NCBI GenBank assembly: GCA_007126835.1
Contig: SLAO01000106.1
Span: 1-10,095, forward strand
DNA: 10,095 nt
Source: Nitriliruptorales bacterium
GTDB lineage: Bacteria; Actinomycetota; Nitriliruptoria; Euzebyales; Egibacteraceae
Direction: 5' to 3'
Part shown: positions 1-6,572 of the stretch, one piece after another
Position numbering within the stretch: the stretch's first letter is position 1
Layout of the letters: each line of letters begins with the position of its first letter
Position numbers and translations under genes: made by a program
The notes under the pieces: generated by a model
What the model was told of the DNA's origin: nothing
The model's database searches: none
Seen by the model: only the letters and a program-made list of their open reading frames with translations

Positions 1-443
1 AACCGTGCCGCGAGGTCGCCGGCATCGACCGCGTCGGCGTCCGGCCCGAGATCGTCGAGCGGCGGCTGGGTGAGCGGATCCCCCGTGACCGCCCACACCC
101 CGGCCTTGCGCTCGGTGCCGGCCTCGGTGAGCAGCAGCACATCCCCGCCTTCGAGGCGCCAGCGCACGAGCCCGCCGCGCGGCCGCTTCGCCGTCGAGCC
201 GCCGAGCTCGAGCCGGCCACCGTGCATGAGATGGACGACGTAGGTCAGCTCGGGGGTGACGAGCAGCAGGTGCTTGCCGCGCAACGCCACCTGCTCGACG
301 GGCTGGCCGACCGCCGCGTTCAACGGCGGGGTCACGGTCTTGCACGCGGTGAACGCCAGCAGCTCGACGCGCTCGATCGTGGCACCGCCCAGTGCGTCGC
401 TCAGGCGCTCCGCGTGGGCTCGCAGTTCGGGCAGCTCCGGCAT
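1..443 (-). CDS. Fpg/Nei-family DNA glycosylase, N-terminal part (cut by window edge)
   Basis: Base-excision-repair glycosylase that would remove oxidised bases and nick the strand by beta/delta elimination. The 147 visible residues begin MPELPELR, the family's invariant N-terminus: Pro2 is the Schiff-base nucleophile after Met removal, and Glu3 and Glu6 are conserved. Further family marks are GKHLLL around residues 57-62 (the conserved DNA-phosphate-binding Lys) and HLMHGGRLEL around 71-80. The stretch LTEAGTERKAGVWAV near residues 105-120, followed by LGPDA, matches the actinobacterial Fpg/Nei-like branch. The ATG at 443 is supported by GGAGGG (450-455) six bases upstream. The H2TH DNA-binding domain and zinc finger lie beyond the left edge, so Fpg (8-oxoG) cannot be separated from Nei-type specificity. 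The family call is firm from sequence; the substrate is not. Confidence 0.9.
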   Translation of the reverse strand, partial: MPELPELRAHAERLSDALGGATIERVELLAFTACKTVTPPLNAAVGQPVEQVALRGKHLLLVTPELTYVVHLMHGGRLELGGSTAKRPRGGLVRWRLEGGDVLLLTEAGTERKAGVWAVTGDPLTQPPLDDLGPDADAVDAGDLAAR

Positions 444-561
444 CGACGGCCCTCCAGGCGCGACATCCGTGGCTTCGTCCTGCCCCCGCAAACGCCCAGA
501 GGAAACGCATCCGGCAGCATGATGTTGACGACCGGAGCGGGGTGACGAGGGGGACTGTTCC

Positions 562-1281
562 TCACGACCGCGCTGGAAGCACGCAGAACTCATTGCCGGA
601 CGGGTCTGCGTACAGCCGCCACGGCAGGTCGCCCCACTCCGGGTGAAGCTCACGGCCGCCGCGCTCGGCGATGCGCGCCGCGACGCCGTCAGGATCATCT
701 CCAGTTTCGAGCCGGATATCGAAATGCAGCCGGTTCTTGGTCGTCTGCTTGCGAGCTCGCTCAGGGCACAGCTCGAGCAGGGGACCAACCAGCGACGGGT
801 GGCGCAAAGACCGGGGTGCGACGCCGGCCGCGTCGGTCCAGCCGGTCAGCCAGGACCAGAAGGCCGCATCCCTGTCGGGCTCAGCAGAGTCGAGCGGGAG
901 CGCCGCGATTGGTCCAGTGTCGGCGTACACCGCTCGATCCTCCATCACGCAGCACGGATTGCCCTCCGGGTCGGCGAGCACCACCCAGGGCACAGTGCCC
1001 TGACCGATGTCGAGGTGTCGTGCGCCCAGCCCGAGCAGCCGGCCGACCTCCTGGGTCTGGCCAGCCCCGCCCAAGAGGTCCAGGTGAAGTCTCGGCGGCT
1101 CGGATGGCGGCTCGGGGACGCGCTGGAAGCACAGGTCGAGCACCGGTCCTGCCTCGATGCTGACCCTCGTCTCGAAGCAATCAGGCTCATCGGTCAGCCG
1201 CTCGCCGCCGAGCACCGCCTCCCAGAACCGTCCCAACTGCTGCGGTTCGACGGCGTCGGTGACGAGGTTCTCCAGATACAT
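562..1281 (-). CDS. Two-domain VOC (glyoxalase/bleomycin-resistance fold) family protein
   Basis: 239-residue cytosolic protein made of two tandem VOC modules (about residues 1-116 and 122-239), of the glyoxalase-like type common in actinomycetes. Each module has an N-terminal strand and a 'FW..vLG/LTG' helix, a central RLHLDLL (63-69) or RLHFDIR (184-190) strand, and a terminal DPxGNxxCV strand. In module 2 the terminal motif is DPSGNEFCV, with the Glu that usually acts as metal ligand. In module 1 it is DPEGNPCCV, with Pro109 in that position, so module 1 may not bind metal. Substrate unknown: members act as lyases, dioxygenases or drug-binding proteins. The start is uncertain. Residues align with the family from ATG 1281 (MYLENLVTDA), which has no Shine-Dalgarno but a TANNNT -10-like box six bases upstream. 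An in-frame ATG at 1356 has GAGGAG five bases upstream and would add 25 low-complexity residues. Confidence 0.85.
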   Translation of the reverse strand: MYLENLVTDAVEPQQLGRFWEAVLGGERLTDEPDCFETRVSIEAGPVLDLCFQRVPEPPSEPPRLHLDLLGGAGQTQEVGRLLGLGARHLDIGQGTVPWVVLADPEGNPCCVMEDRAVYADTGPIAALPLDSAEPDRDAAFWSWLTGWTDAAGVAPRSLRHPSLVGPLLELCPERARKQTTKNRLHFDIRLETGDDPDGVAARIAERGGRELHPEWGDLPWRLYADPSGNEFCVLPARS

Positions 1282-1677
1282 GCACCCAATGTAGGCCGCA
1301 GCAGGAGGTCGAGGTAGCGCCACCCCTCCGTGGGCCCGCAGCGCCGCGGCGTCCATGCCCACTCCTCGGTTGTCGGCTCGGCTCAGTCACCCTACGCCAC
1401 CCGTCGGCGCCGTTGGCGACGGGGTCCGCCAACACCATTGCTTGGCTGTGCCTGGCGATCGGCTGGTGTCTGGGGCGTGAGCGCCGCGCTGCCCGCTCTC
1501 GCCGACATACCACGATGATGGCTCACCCGACGGGTTCGGATCACCGACCGGCTATGCTCCGCTACGTCGCTGTCCCTACTTCGGTCGCGCATCACTGACA
1601 TTGGAGGTGCGCAGCGGCGAGGACCTGCTCTCACGCACGCAGCGGGCCTCCACCCACCGACTCGGCAGGAGGATGTC
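1282..1677. other. 396-nt stretch without a convincing gene
   Basis: The right part (up to about 1367) is either the 5' region of the VOC gene or an N-terminal extension of it. GAGGAG at 1362-1367 sits before an in-frame ATG at 1356, but codons in 1282-1356 include a run with A/T in third position, unlike the neighbouring genes. From about 1370 to 1660 I see no reading frame with coding character on either strand. A TTG-initiated frame at 1413-1598 (+) lacks a ribosome binding site. A TATGCT box at 1553-1558 could be a -10 for the downstream small gene, but no matching -35 is visible. Confidence 0.5.
1288..1293 (-). promoter_or_regulatory. Possible -10 box for leaderless transcription of the VOC gene
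   Basis: Read on the minus strand the bases are TACATT (TANNNT pattern), ending six bases before ATG 1281. This is the geometry of actinobacterial leaderless transcripts. No good -35 hexamer is visible, so this is a weak call and competes with translation from ATG 1356. Confidence 0.3.
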
Positions 1678-1974
1678 GTGGCGGTCGTTTGTGACTTGCA
1701 CGTGGTCGGTGGAACCCACGCGGAGAGCACCAGGCTGCAGGCCCAGGTGGAGAGACGGCTGAACGAATCGGGCGGCCCACCCGACGGGCTCATGTTCGCC
1801 TGCGTCCACCCGCACGCGCGAGGATTTCGGATCTTGTTGGTGTTCCGCAGCGCCGAGGCGGCGCAGAACGAGATCGAGGGTGCCCTCCGTGCCGACGCCG
1901 CCGCCGTCGGGATCGATCTCGGCGCGCCCGCGACCGCGCCCGTCTGGCACATGGCGCTTCCAGCCGCCCGCTGA
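1678..1974 (+). CDS. Small conserved-looking hypothetical protein, predicted ferredoxin-like (ABM-like) fold
   Basis: 98-residue protein starting at GTG 1678, with AGGAGG at 1667-1672 five bases upstream. I do not recognise a named family with certainty. By pattern the order is strand (3-10), amphipathic helix (14-31), GGPPDGLMF strand (32-42), GFRILLVF strand (49-56), helix from SAEAAQNEI to about 78, and a final strand APVWHMAL (87-94). This beta-alpha-beta-beta-alpha-beta order resembles small dimeric alpha/beta-barrel (antibiotic-biosynthesis-monooxygenase-like) proteins, many of which carry a GGPPDGL turn and a GFRI..VW/F.S strand. It has no signal peptide or membrane segment and no catalytic residue that I can name. 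It stands alone: it faces away from the VOC gene and converges on the exporter operon. Confidence 0.7.
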   Translation: MAVVCDLHVVGGTHAESTRLQAQVERRLNESGGPPDGLMFACVHPHARGFRILLVFRSAEAAQNEIEGALRADAAAVGIDLGAPATAPVWHMALPAAR

Positions 1975-2016
1975 CGGTCTCGCTGTCGGACCGAAGAACG
2001 CCGTCACCCCGCTCCG

Positions 2017-2039
2017 AGCCCTGCAGTCGCGCGAGGGCT
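2017..2039. terminator. Possible bidirectional hairpin between convergent genes
   Basis: Perfect 6-bp inverted repeat AGCCCT (2017-2022) and AGGGCT (2034-2039) around an 11-nt loop. It lies in the 63-nt space between the ends of the small + strand gene and the permease gene and touches the permease stop codon. There is no T-tract on either side, so terminator function is only suggested by position. Confidence 0.3.
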
Positions 2040-2856
2040 AGCTAGTCGCGCGGCGACGGAACAGCGTGGCCGCAAGCGGCACGCAAAGCGCGGTTGCGGT
2101 GAGCAGCCAGGCCGCTGTAAGCCTGCCGGCGTTTCCGAGTGGCTGGTCGAGCAGCAGCGCGCGCAGGGTCTGAACCAAGGGGGTGGTGGGCTGGTGCTCG
2201 GCGAAGGCGCGCAGGCCCGTGGGCATGGTTTCCACGGGCACGAAGGCGTCGGAGATGTAGGGCACGAACAGCACGACGAAGGAGAACGCGCCGGCGGCCT
2301 GCACCGAGCGAACGAGCAGCCCCCAGACCACTGCCAGTGCGGAGACCGCGAGGATGTATCCGCCGACGACCGCCACGACGAGCAGCCAGTCGCTGGTCGT
2401 CGCTTCGGGCCGAAAGCCCATAACGAGAGCGGCGGCGAGCGCGGCCGCGGTGGCGGCGAGGTTACGTCCCAGCGAGGCGACGACGTGGCTGACCGGCACC
2501 ACCCAGTCTGTGACGGGCAGCGTGCGGAAGCGGTCGATCATCCCGCCGGTCAGGTCCTCGGCAAGGGCGGCCGCGGTGGTGGCGGCTCCGTAGCCGGCGC
2601 ACATGACGATCACGGCCGGCACCACGAAGTCGATGTAGGCAAGGCCACTAGCACCGGTGTGGATCGCTCCGCCGAAGACGTAGACGAATGTCGCCATGAT
2701 CAGCACGGGCAGGGCGATGCTCACCAGCACGGCGTCGAGCATGCGGGTGTCACGTCGCAAGGCACGCACGCTCAACAGGTACAGGTCGCCCACGGCCGTC
2801 GCCAGCGGCCACGCGCGCCTCGATGGCTTCCGAGTCGTGGGGCCGTTTGTGCTCAC
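2038..2856 (-). CDS. ABC-2 type (DrrB-like) exporter permease
   Basis: 272-residue inner-membrane subunit that with the adjacent ATPase would form a drug/lipid-type exporter. After a basic cytoplasmic N-terminus there are about six hydrophobic segments (roughly 42-62, 76-98, 124-147, 157-181, 187-206 and 246-266). Two family hallmarks are visible: the cytoplasmic DLTGGMIDRFRTLPV coupling region (101-115), and SDAFVPVETMP...FAEHQPTTPLVQTLRALLL (202-236), close to the DrrB consensus. The GTG start at 2856 overlaps the ATPase stop by four bases (GTGA), indicating translational coupling. Length is near the DrrB norm (about 250-290). The family and operon calls are firm. The exported compound cannot be read from sequence. 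Confidence 0.92.
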   Translation of the reverse strand: MSTNGPTTRKPSRRAWPLATAVGDLYLLSVRALRRDTRMLDAVLVSIALPVLIMATFVYVFGGAIHTGASGLAYIDFVVPAVIVMCAGYGAATTAAALAEDLTGGMIDRFRTLPVTDWVVPVSHVVASLGRNLAATAAALAAALVMGFRPEATTSDWLLVVAVVGGYILAVSALAVVWGLLVRSVQAAGAFSFVVLFVPYISDAFVPVETMPTGLRAFAEHQPTTPLVQTLRALLLDQPLGNAGRLTAAWLLTATALCVPLAATLFRRRATS

Positions 2857-3833
2857 GCGGCGGCCCTGGTGAGCTCGAAGAAGACATCGTCGAGGGTGGG
2901 GGCGTGCAGGTCGACCGCCTCCACGGTGATGCCCGCCCGGTGCAAGCAGTCCAAGGTCAGGCGCAGCTGATCCGGATGCTGGATGCCCAGCATCACCTGC
3001 CTGGCGCCGGGATCAAGGTGCAGGCTGCCGTCGCGGCTGCTGCTGTTTGGCTGCCCGGTGGTGTACCCCTGGCCGGCCATCCCGTCGAAGAGGACGCCGA
3101 CGCGTTGGACGTCGTCGCTGGTCGCCAGCGTGAGCACGAGCCGTTCGCTGCCGACCCGTTGCTTGAGCACTGCGGGGGTGTCGTCGGCCACGATGCGGCC
3201 GTCGTGGATGACGGCGATCTGCTCGGCGAGCTGATCGGCCTCCTCGAGGTACTGGGTGGTCAGCAAGATCGTGGTGCCCGCCGCGCGCAGCTCCTCGATG
3301 GTTGCCCACAGCTCCACGCGGCTGCGCGGATCCAGGCCCGTGGTGGGCTCGTCGAGAAACAGGATCCGCGGGGCGGCGACCATGCTCACCGCCAGGTCGA
3401 GCCGACGGCGCAGCCCGCCTGAGTAGGTAGCCACGCGCCGCTCGGCCGTGTCCGTCAGACCGAACCGCTCCAGCAGCTCACCTGCCCGCCGACGGGCCGC
3501 ACGTCGACCCACGTGGTGCAGCCCGGCGAACAACTCGAGGTTCTCTCGGCCGGTCAGCAGGCCATCGACGGTGGCGCTCTGAGCGGCCACGCCGATCTTC
3601 CGGCGCACGCTGGCACCCTCACGCGCGACGTCGTGGCCGGCCACCCGCGCGTGACCTGCATCCGCTGACAGCAGGGTGGTCAGGATGCGCACCGTGGTCG
3701 TCTTGCCCGACCCGTTCGGACCGAGCAGCGCCAGCAGGGATGCCGCTGGCACGGACAGGTCGACGCCGCGCAGCACCGTGGTGGACCCGAATGCTTTGCG
3801 CAACCCGATGGTTTGGATCGCAGGCTCCCCCAC
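2853..3833 (-). CDS. DrrA-like ABC exporter ATP-binding protein
   Basis: ATPase of the exporter, 326 residues from GTG 3833. Visible motifs: Walker A GPNGSGKT (38-45), Q-loop Gln85 in VAAQSATVDGLLTGREN, signature YSGGLRRRLDLA (137-148), Walker B RILFLDEPTTGLDP (156-169) and TTQYLEEADQLA, where Gln194 replaces the usual switch His. That substitution is normal in the DrrA branch. The C-terminal PTLDDVFFELT is also typical of DrrA. I chose GTG 3833 because AGGGGG (3840-3845) lies six bases upstream and the predicted transcription start falls near 3856. The upstream in-frame ATG at 3860 (nine extra residues) has no Shine-Dalgarno and lies next to the -10 box. It ends in a 4-bp overlap with the permease. 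It is divergent from the TetR gene and probably repressed by it. Confidence 0.92.
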   Translation of the reverse strand: MGEPAIQTIGLRKAFGSTTVLRGVDLSVPAASLLALLGPNGSGKTTTVRILTTLLSADAGHARVAGHDVAREGASVRRKIGVAAQSATVDGLLTGRENLELFAGLHHVGRRAARRRAGELLERFGLTDTAERRVATYSGGLRRRLDLAVSMVAAPRILFLDEPTTGLDPRSRVELWATIEELRAAGTTILLTTQYLEEADQLAEQIAVIHDGRIVADDTPAVLKQRVGSERLVLTLATSDDVQRVGVLFDGMAGQGYTTGQPNSSSRDGSLHLDPGARQVMLGIQHPDQLRLTLDCLHRAGITVEAVDLHAPTLDDVFFELTRAAA

Positions 3834-3855
3834 TCCGGACCCCCTATCTGCGTAC

Positions 3856-3884
3856 TTCATACAGTATAGAACATACACTAATAT
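3856..3884 (+). promoter_or_regulatory. Predicted promoter of the TetR-oxidoreductase operon
   Basis: TTCATA (3856-3861, 4 of 6 to TTGACA), a 17-bp spacer, and TAATAT (3879-3884, TANNNT). Transcription would start near 3891, leaving a leader of about 64 nt before the TetR start. This promoter physically overlaps the opposed exporter promoter at 3863-3891. Confidence 0.5.
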
Positions 3885-3891
3885 ATGTAGG
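3863..3891 (-). promoter_or_regulatory. Predicted promoter of the exporter operon
   Basis: On the minus strand, a -35-like CCTACA (3886-3891) is followed by a 17-bp spacer and a strong -10-like TATACT (3863-3868). Transcription would begin near 3856, giving a short leader before the AGGGGG ribosome binding site of the ATPase gene. The -35 match is only fair (3 of 6 to TTGACA). The -10 is good and lies in a conspicuously AT-rich island. Confidence 0.5.
3871..3888. promoter_or_regulatory. Candidate TetR operator (18-bp imperfect palindrome)
   Basis: ACATACACTAATATATGT has 7 of 9 base pairs symmetric (arms ACATA/TATGT). It lies between the -35 and -10 boxes of the exporter promoter and covers the -10 of the TetR promoter. 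Size and placement fit a TetR-family operator. A second short perfect palindrome, ATACAGTAT (3859-3867), is beside it. Assignment to the adjacent regulator is inference from position. Confidence 0.5.
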
Positions 3892-3954
3892 CGATATAGA
3901 TCTAGGCTCGAGTCAGGAGCCGACGGTGCGGTGTCGCAGCGGAAGGGGACGGCG

Positions 3955-4746
3955 ATGGTGGACGAGCAGCCACTGCCCCCCCTCGTGGCGCGGATGTGGG
4001 GGCGTGAGCCACCCACCCGGCGGGGACCGCAGCCGAGCCTCAACCTGGAGCGCATCACCGCTGCCGCCATCGCGGTCGCCGACGCCGAGGGCTTGTCGGG
4101 CGTGTCGATGAGCAACGTGGCCGCCCGGCTGGGCGTGGCCCCAATGTCGCTCTACCGCTACGTCGGCAGCAAGGACGAACTCCTCGCCGTCATGGTCGAG
4201 TCCGCCTTCGAGAACCCACCCCGGCTCGATGGCCGCTCCTGGCGCGACTACCTCACCGTGTGGACGCGCGCGAACCGCGACGCGCTGCTCGCCCGGCCCT
4301 GGATGCTACCGATCGCCCATCTCGCGCCGCCCATCGGTCCCCGCAGCCTCCGCTGGCTCGACCGGGCGCTCGCCGCGCTCGCCCACACGCCCCTGACCGA
4401 AGGGGAGAAGGTCAACGCCGCGACAACGCTCAGCGGCTACGCCTTCTTCCAGGCAAACCTGATCAGCGGCCTCAGCGTCGGCGCGAACCAGCGCGAGCGG
4501 GCCAGGCTCACCAGCGTCCAAGAGTACGGCACCACACTCGCCGAGCTCCTCGACAGCGCTGACTACCCCGCCCTGGCGCACGCCGTCGACTCCGGCGTGT
4601 TCAGCGCAAGCCAGGACTGGGTCGAAGACGCCGACTTCCTGTTCGGGCTCAACCTGCTCCTCGACGGCATCGCAGCGCTCATCGCGCGACGGTCAGTGGA
4701 TGACGAGCAGCCGAACGAGACGTCACCCCGGAGCGATGCGCCATGA
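3955..4746 (+). CDS. TetR-family transcriptional repressor (tetracycline-repressor-like C-terminal domain type)
   Basis: 263-residue DNA-binding repressor. The helix-turn-helix is at about residues 32-78, with LERITAAAIAVADAEGLSGVSMSNVAARLGVAPM.. running into the recognition-helix region MSLYRYVGSKDELL (64-77). The long ligand-binding part (about 90-250) and the 30-residue leader ending RRGPQPSL are usual in the TetR_C_1-type branch that guards actinobacterial drug exporters. The start ATG 3955 is supported by GGAAGGGG (3941-3948) six bases upstream. The stop overlaps the oxidoreductase start (ATGA), so the two proteins should be made together. It diverges from a DrrAB-type exporter across a palindrome-bearing promoter region, pointing to ligand-relieved repression of both sides. 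The ligand is unknown. Confidence 0.92.
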   Translation: MVDEQPLPPLVARMWGREPPTRRGPQPSLNLERITAAAIAVADAEGLSGVSMSNVAARLGVAPMSLYRYVGSKDELLAVMVESAFENPPRLDGRSWRDYLTVWTRANRDALLARPWMLPIAHLAPPIGPRSLRWLDRALAALAHTPLTEGEKVNAATTLSGYAFFQANLISGLSVGANQRERARLTSVQEYGTTLAELLDSADYPALAHAVDSGVFSASQDWVEDADFLFGLNLLLDGIAALIARRSVDDEQPNETSPRSDAP

Positions 4747-5729
4747 ACACGGGGGGTGGGATGAAAGCTGTCGTCTACGACCGGTACGGCTCGCCCGACG
4801 TGCTGCGCCTTACCGAGGTCGACCCGCCCGAACCCGGTGAGGGCGAGGTGCTGGTTCGCGTGCGTGCGACGTCGATCAACAGCTGGGACTGGGACCTGCT
4901 GGCGGGCACGTTCCAGGGACGTCTGGGGTTCAACGCCTGGCGCACGCCCAAGTTCAAGACGCTGGGCGCCGACGTCGCGGGTCACATCGAAGCCGTCGGC
5001 CCCGACGTGGCAGACTTCCAGGTCGGCGACGAGGTGTACGGCGACACCTCGGCCAGCGGGTTCGGTGGGTTGGCGCAGTACGTCGCCGTGCCCGCCAGCG
5101 TGCTCGCCGCGAAGTCACCGCAGATGACGTTCGAGCAGGCCGCCGCCACCCCACAAGCTGGCCTGCTGGCGCTCCAGGCGCTGCGAAACAACCAGCACAT
5201 CCGCTCCGGCCACAAGATCCTGATCAACGGGGCCGGTGGGGGCGTGGGCACGTTCGCGGTGCAGATCGCCCACTGGGCGGGCGCGGAGGTCACCGGGGTC
5301 GACCACACCGCCAAGCTCGACACGGTGCAAGCGATCGGCGCCGACCACGCCATCGACTACACCCAGCACGACTTCACCCGCACCGGCCGTGAGTACGACG
5401 TGATCATCGACGTCGTGGCCAGCCGCCCGATGCGAGCCTACCGCCGAGCGCTTCGTCCTGAGGGGATCGCCGTCATCGTCGGCGGCTCGATGCGCACGAT
5501 CCTCGCCAGCGTCGCACTTGGGAGGACGCCCATGACAGCAGGTCGCCGGATCCGCCTGCTGATGTACCAGCCGACGCCGGCGGCACTCACCGACCTGACC
5601 CAGCTATTCGAAGACGGGCACGTGGCCCCGGTCATCGACAGCAGCTACCCCCTGGAGGACACCGCCCAAGCGTTCGCTCGATTCGGACAGGGTCAGTTCA
5701 CCGGCAAGCTCGTCGTCACGCTGCCATAA
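4743..5729 (+). CDS. NAD(P)-dependent zinc-free MDR oxidoreductase (quinone-reductase-like)
   Basis: 328-residue medium-chain dehydrogenase/reductase. The GroES-like N-terminal domain runs from MKAVVYDRYG (7-16) through GADVAGHIEAVG (75-86) and GDEVYG (95-100). The Rossmann domain has the nucleotide loop GAGGGVGTFAVQ (163-174) and a typical C-terminus (QAFARFGQGQFTGKLVV). The protein contains no cysteine at all, so neither catalytic nor structural zinc can be bound. This places it with quinone-oxidoreductase/enoyl-reductase-like MDRs rather than alcohol dehydrogenases. ATG 4743 overlaps the TetR stop by four bases. ATG 4761 (MKAVVYD, preceded by a G-run) is the usual family start and a real alternative. 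Coupling to the repressor suggests it reduces the same compound the exporter handles, or a toxic by-product; this is inference. Confidence 0.9.
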   Translation: MNTGGGMKAVVYDRYGSPDVLRLTEVDPPEPGEGEVLVRVRATSINSWDWDLLAGTFQGRLGFNAWRTPKFKTLGADVAGHIEAVGPDVADFQVGDEVYGDTSASGFGGLAQYVAVPASVLAAKSPQMTFEQAAATPQAGLLALQALRNNQHIRSGHKILINGAGGGVGTFAVQIAHWAGAEVTGVDHTAKLDTVQAIGADHAIDYTQHDFTRTGREYDVIIDVVASRPMRAYRRALRPEGIAVIVGGSMRTILASVALGRTPMTAGRRIRLLMYQPTPAALTDLTQLFEDGHVAPVIDSSYPLEDTAQAFARFGQGQFTGKLVVTLP

Positions 5730-5942
5730 CAACCCCGGGACCCCGAGCCTGCTCTCGCAAGTCCGCCCATGCGGAACGAACCGGCCATTACACGTCAGCG
5801 GCGACCCACGCCAACGGGTTCCCGGGCAGACCGTTCTGCGGCCCAGCACCCCTGTTGACAGTAGCTCCCCTCCCGCGCGACGGTGCGGCCACCGTGCGCG
5901 GGGCGAGGTGGGATCAGGAGCGCCAAACGGAAGGGGGGCTGG

Positions 5943-6572
5943 ATGAAGGAGTCGACGGGTCTCAAGGTAATCCTGCTCGTCCTGGCGCTGACCCTCGTGG
6001 TCTTTGGCGGTTGGCGTCTGGTGGATCCTATTGGTTTCCACACATTCAGCGGTCTGGAGCTGTCCGATGACGCTGGCTTGTTGAGTGAGGTGCGGGGGGC
6101 TGGTGGGATCATCATGGTCTCCGGGCTCGTCGTTGGCCTGGGAGCATTCCGACATGCCTGGTCGCGCACCTCCGTCGTGCTTGCGGTCGTGGTCTTTGTG
6201 TCGTTGGGACTGGCACGTCTGTTAGGGATTGCCCTCGATGGATCTCCGGGCGCGGACGTCATCCAGGGGATGGCTATCGAGCTGGTCTTGGGAGGCCTGG
6301 CTCTGTTCGCCTTCGTCAAGTATCGGACGGGGGCGCCTAGCTGGAGAGAGAACGTCGCTCGAGCCGATCGGAAGGTGTACGGCGGCGCCGTTTCCCCCGC
6401 GAGCACGGTCTGCACCTGTTCCTCAAGCGCGCGATGTCGCCCCCGCCGGGTTGACGGCACTGCCGCGAGCACCGCAGCCGGCCAGGCGAGCACCGTCTTC
6501 GCCGCCGTCTCACGCGAGCCAGTGGGGCGGGGCCCACGTCTTGCTCACATCACGTGGAGGTTGCTGAAGTGA
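5943..6572 (+). CDS. DUF4345-type small membrane protein with atypical C-terminal tail
   Basis: 209-residue predicted membrane protein. Residues 1-130 look like DUF4345: four hydrophobic helices (about 8-25, 52-70, 78-95 and 108-126), with DPIGFHTFSGLEL after helix 1, LLSEVRGAGGIIMVSGL starting helix 2, and ARLLGIALDG after helix 3. Family function is not known. ATG 5943 has AAGGGGGG (5931-5938) four bases upstream. Members usually end soon after helix 4. Here the frame runs another 79 residues of Ser/Ala/Arg/Cys-rich, low-complexity sequence (from nt 6333) and overlaps the end of the opposing gene by 28 bp. That tail may be read-through after loss of the original stop rather than a domain. 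The core also looks less GC-biased at third positions than its neighbours. Confidence 0.75.
   Translation: MKESTGLKVILLVLALTLVVFGGWRLVDPIGFHTFSGLELSDDAGLLSEVRGAGGIIMVSGLVVGLGAFRHAWSRTSVVLAVVVFVSLGLARLLGIALDGSPGADVIQGMAIELVLGGLALFAFVKYRTGAPSWRENVARADRKVYGGAVSPASTVCTCSSSARCRPRRVDGTAASTAAGQASTVFAAVSREPVGRGPRLAHITWRLLK

Noticed and set aside
643..1317. Long open frame on the plus strand opposite the VOC gene (224 codons)
   Set aside because: It is antisense to a clear VOC protein, has no ribosome binding site, and encodes an Arg/Gly/Pro/Gln-biased sequence typical of shadows in GC-rich DNA.
1413..1598. Possible small plus-strand gene with a hydrophobic stretch (NTIAWLCLAIGWCLG)
   Set aside because: It has a TTG start without Shine-Dalgarno and an Arg/His-rich rest; codon bias does not match neighbouring genes.
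2194..2970. Long plus-strand frame opposite the permease gene (258 codons)
   Set aside because: It is Gly/His/Arg-rich with no fold signature, and the opposite strand encodes an unmistakable ABC permease and ATPase end.
3834..3860. Start of the exporter ATPase at ATG 3860
   Set aside because: It has no Shine-Dalgarno and lies next to the predicted -10 box, upstream of the predicted transcription start. GTG 3833 has AGGGGG at six-base spacing.
5826..5839. GCAGA-ccgt-TCTGC hairpin about 100 nt after the oxidoreductase stop
   Set aside because: The stem is only five bp with no T-tract and lies far from the stop; such hairpins are expected by chance in this composition.
5855..5860. Perfect TTGACA upstream of the DUF4345 gene
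   Set aside because: No TANNNT-like -10 occurs 16-19 bp downstream, so I do not call a promoter.
5795..6493. Minus-strand frame across the DUF4345 gene (232 codons)
   Set aside because: The plus strand there encodes four clear membrane helices with a good ribosome binding site. The minus frame is Thr/Arg/Pro-rich with no motif.
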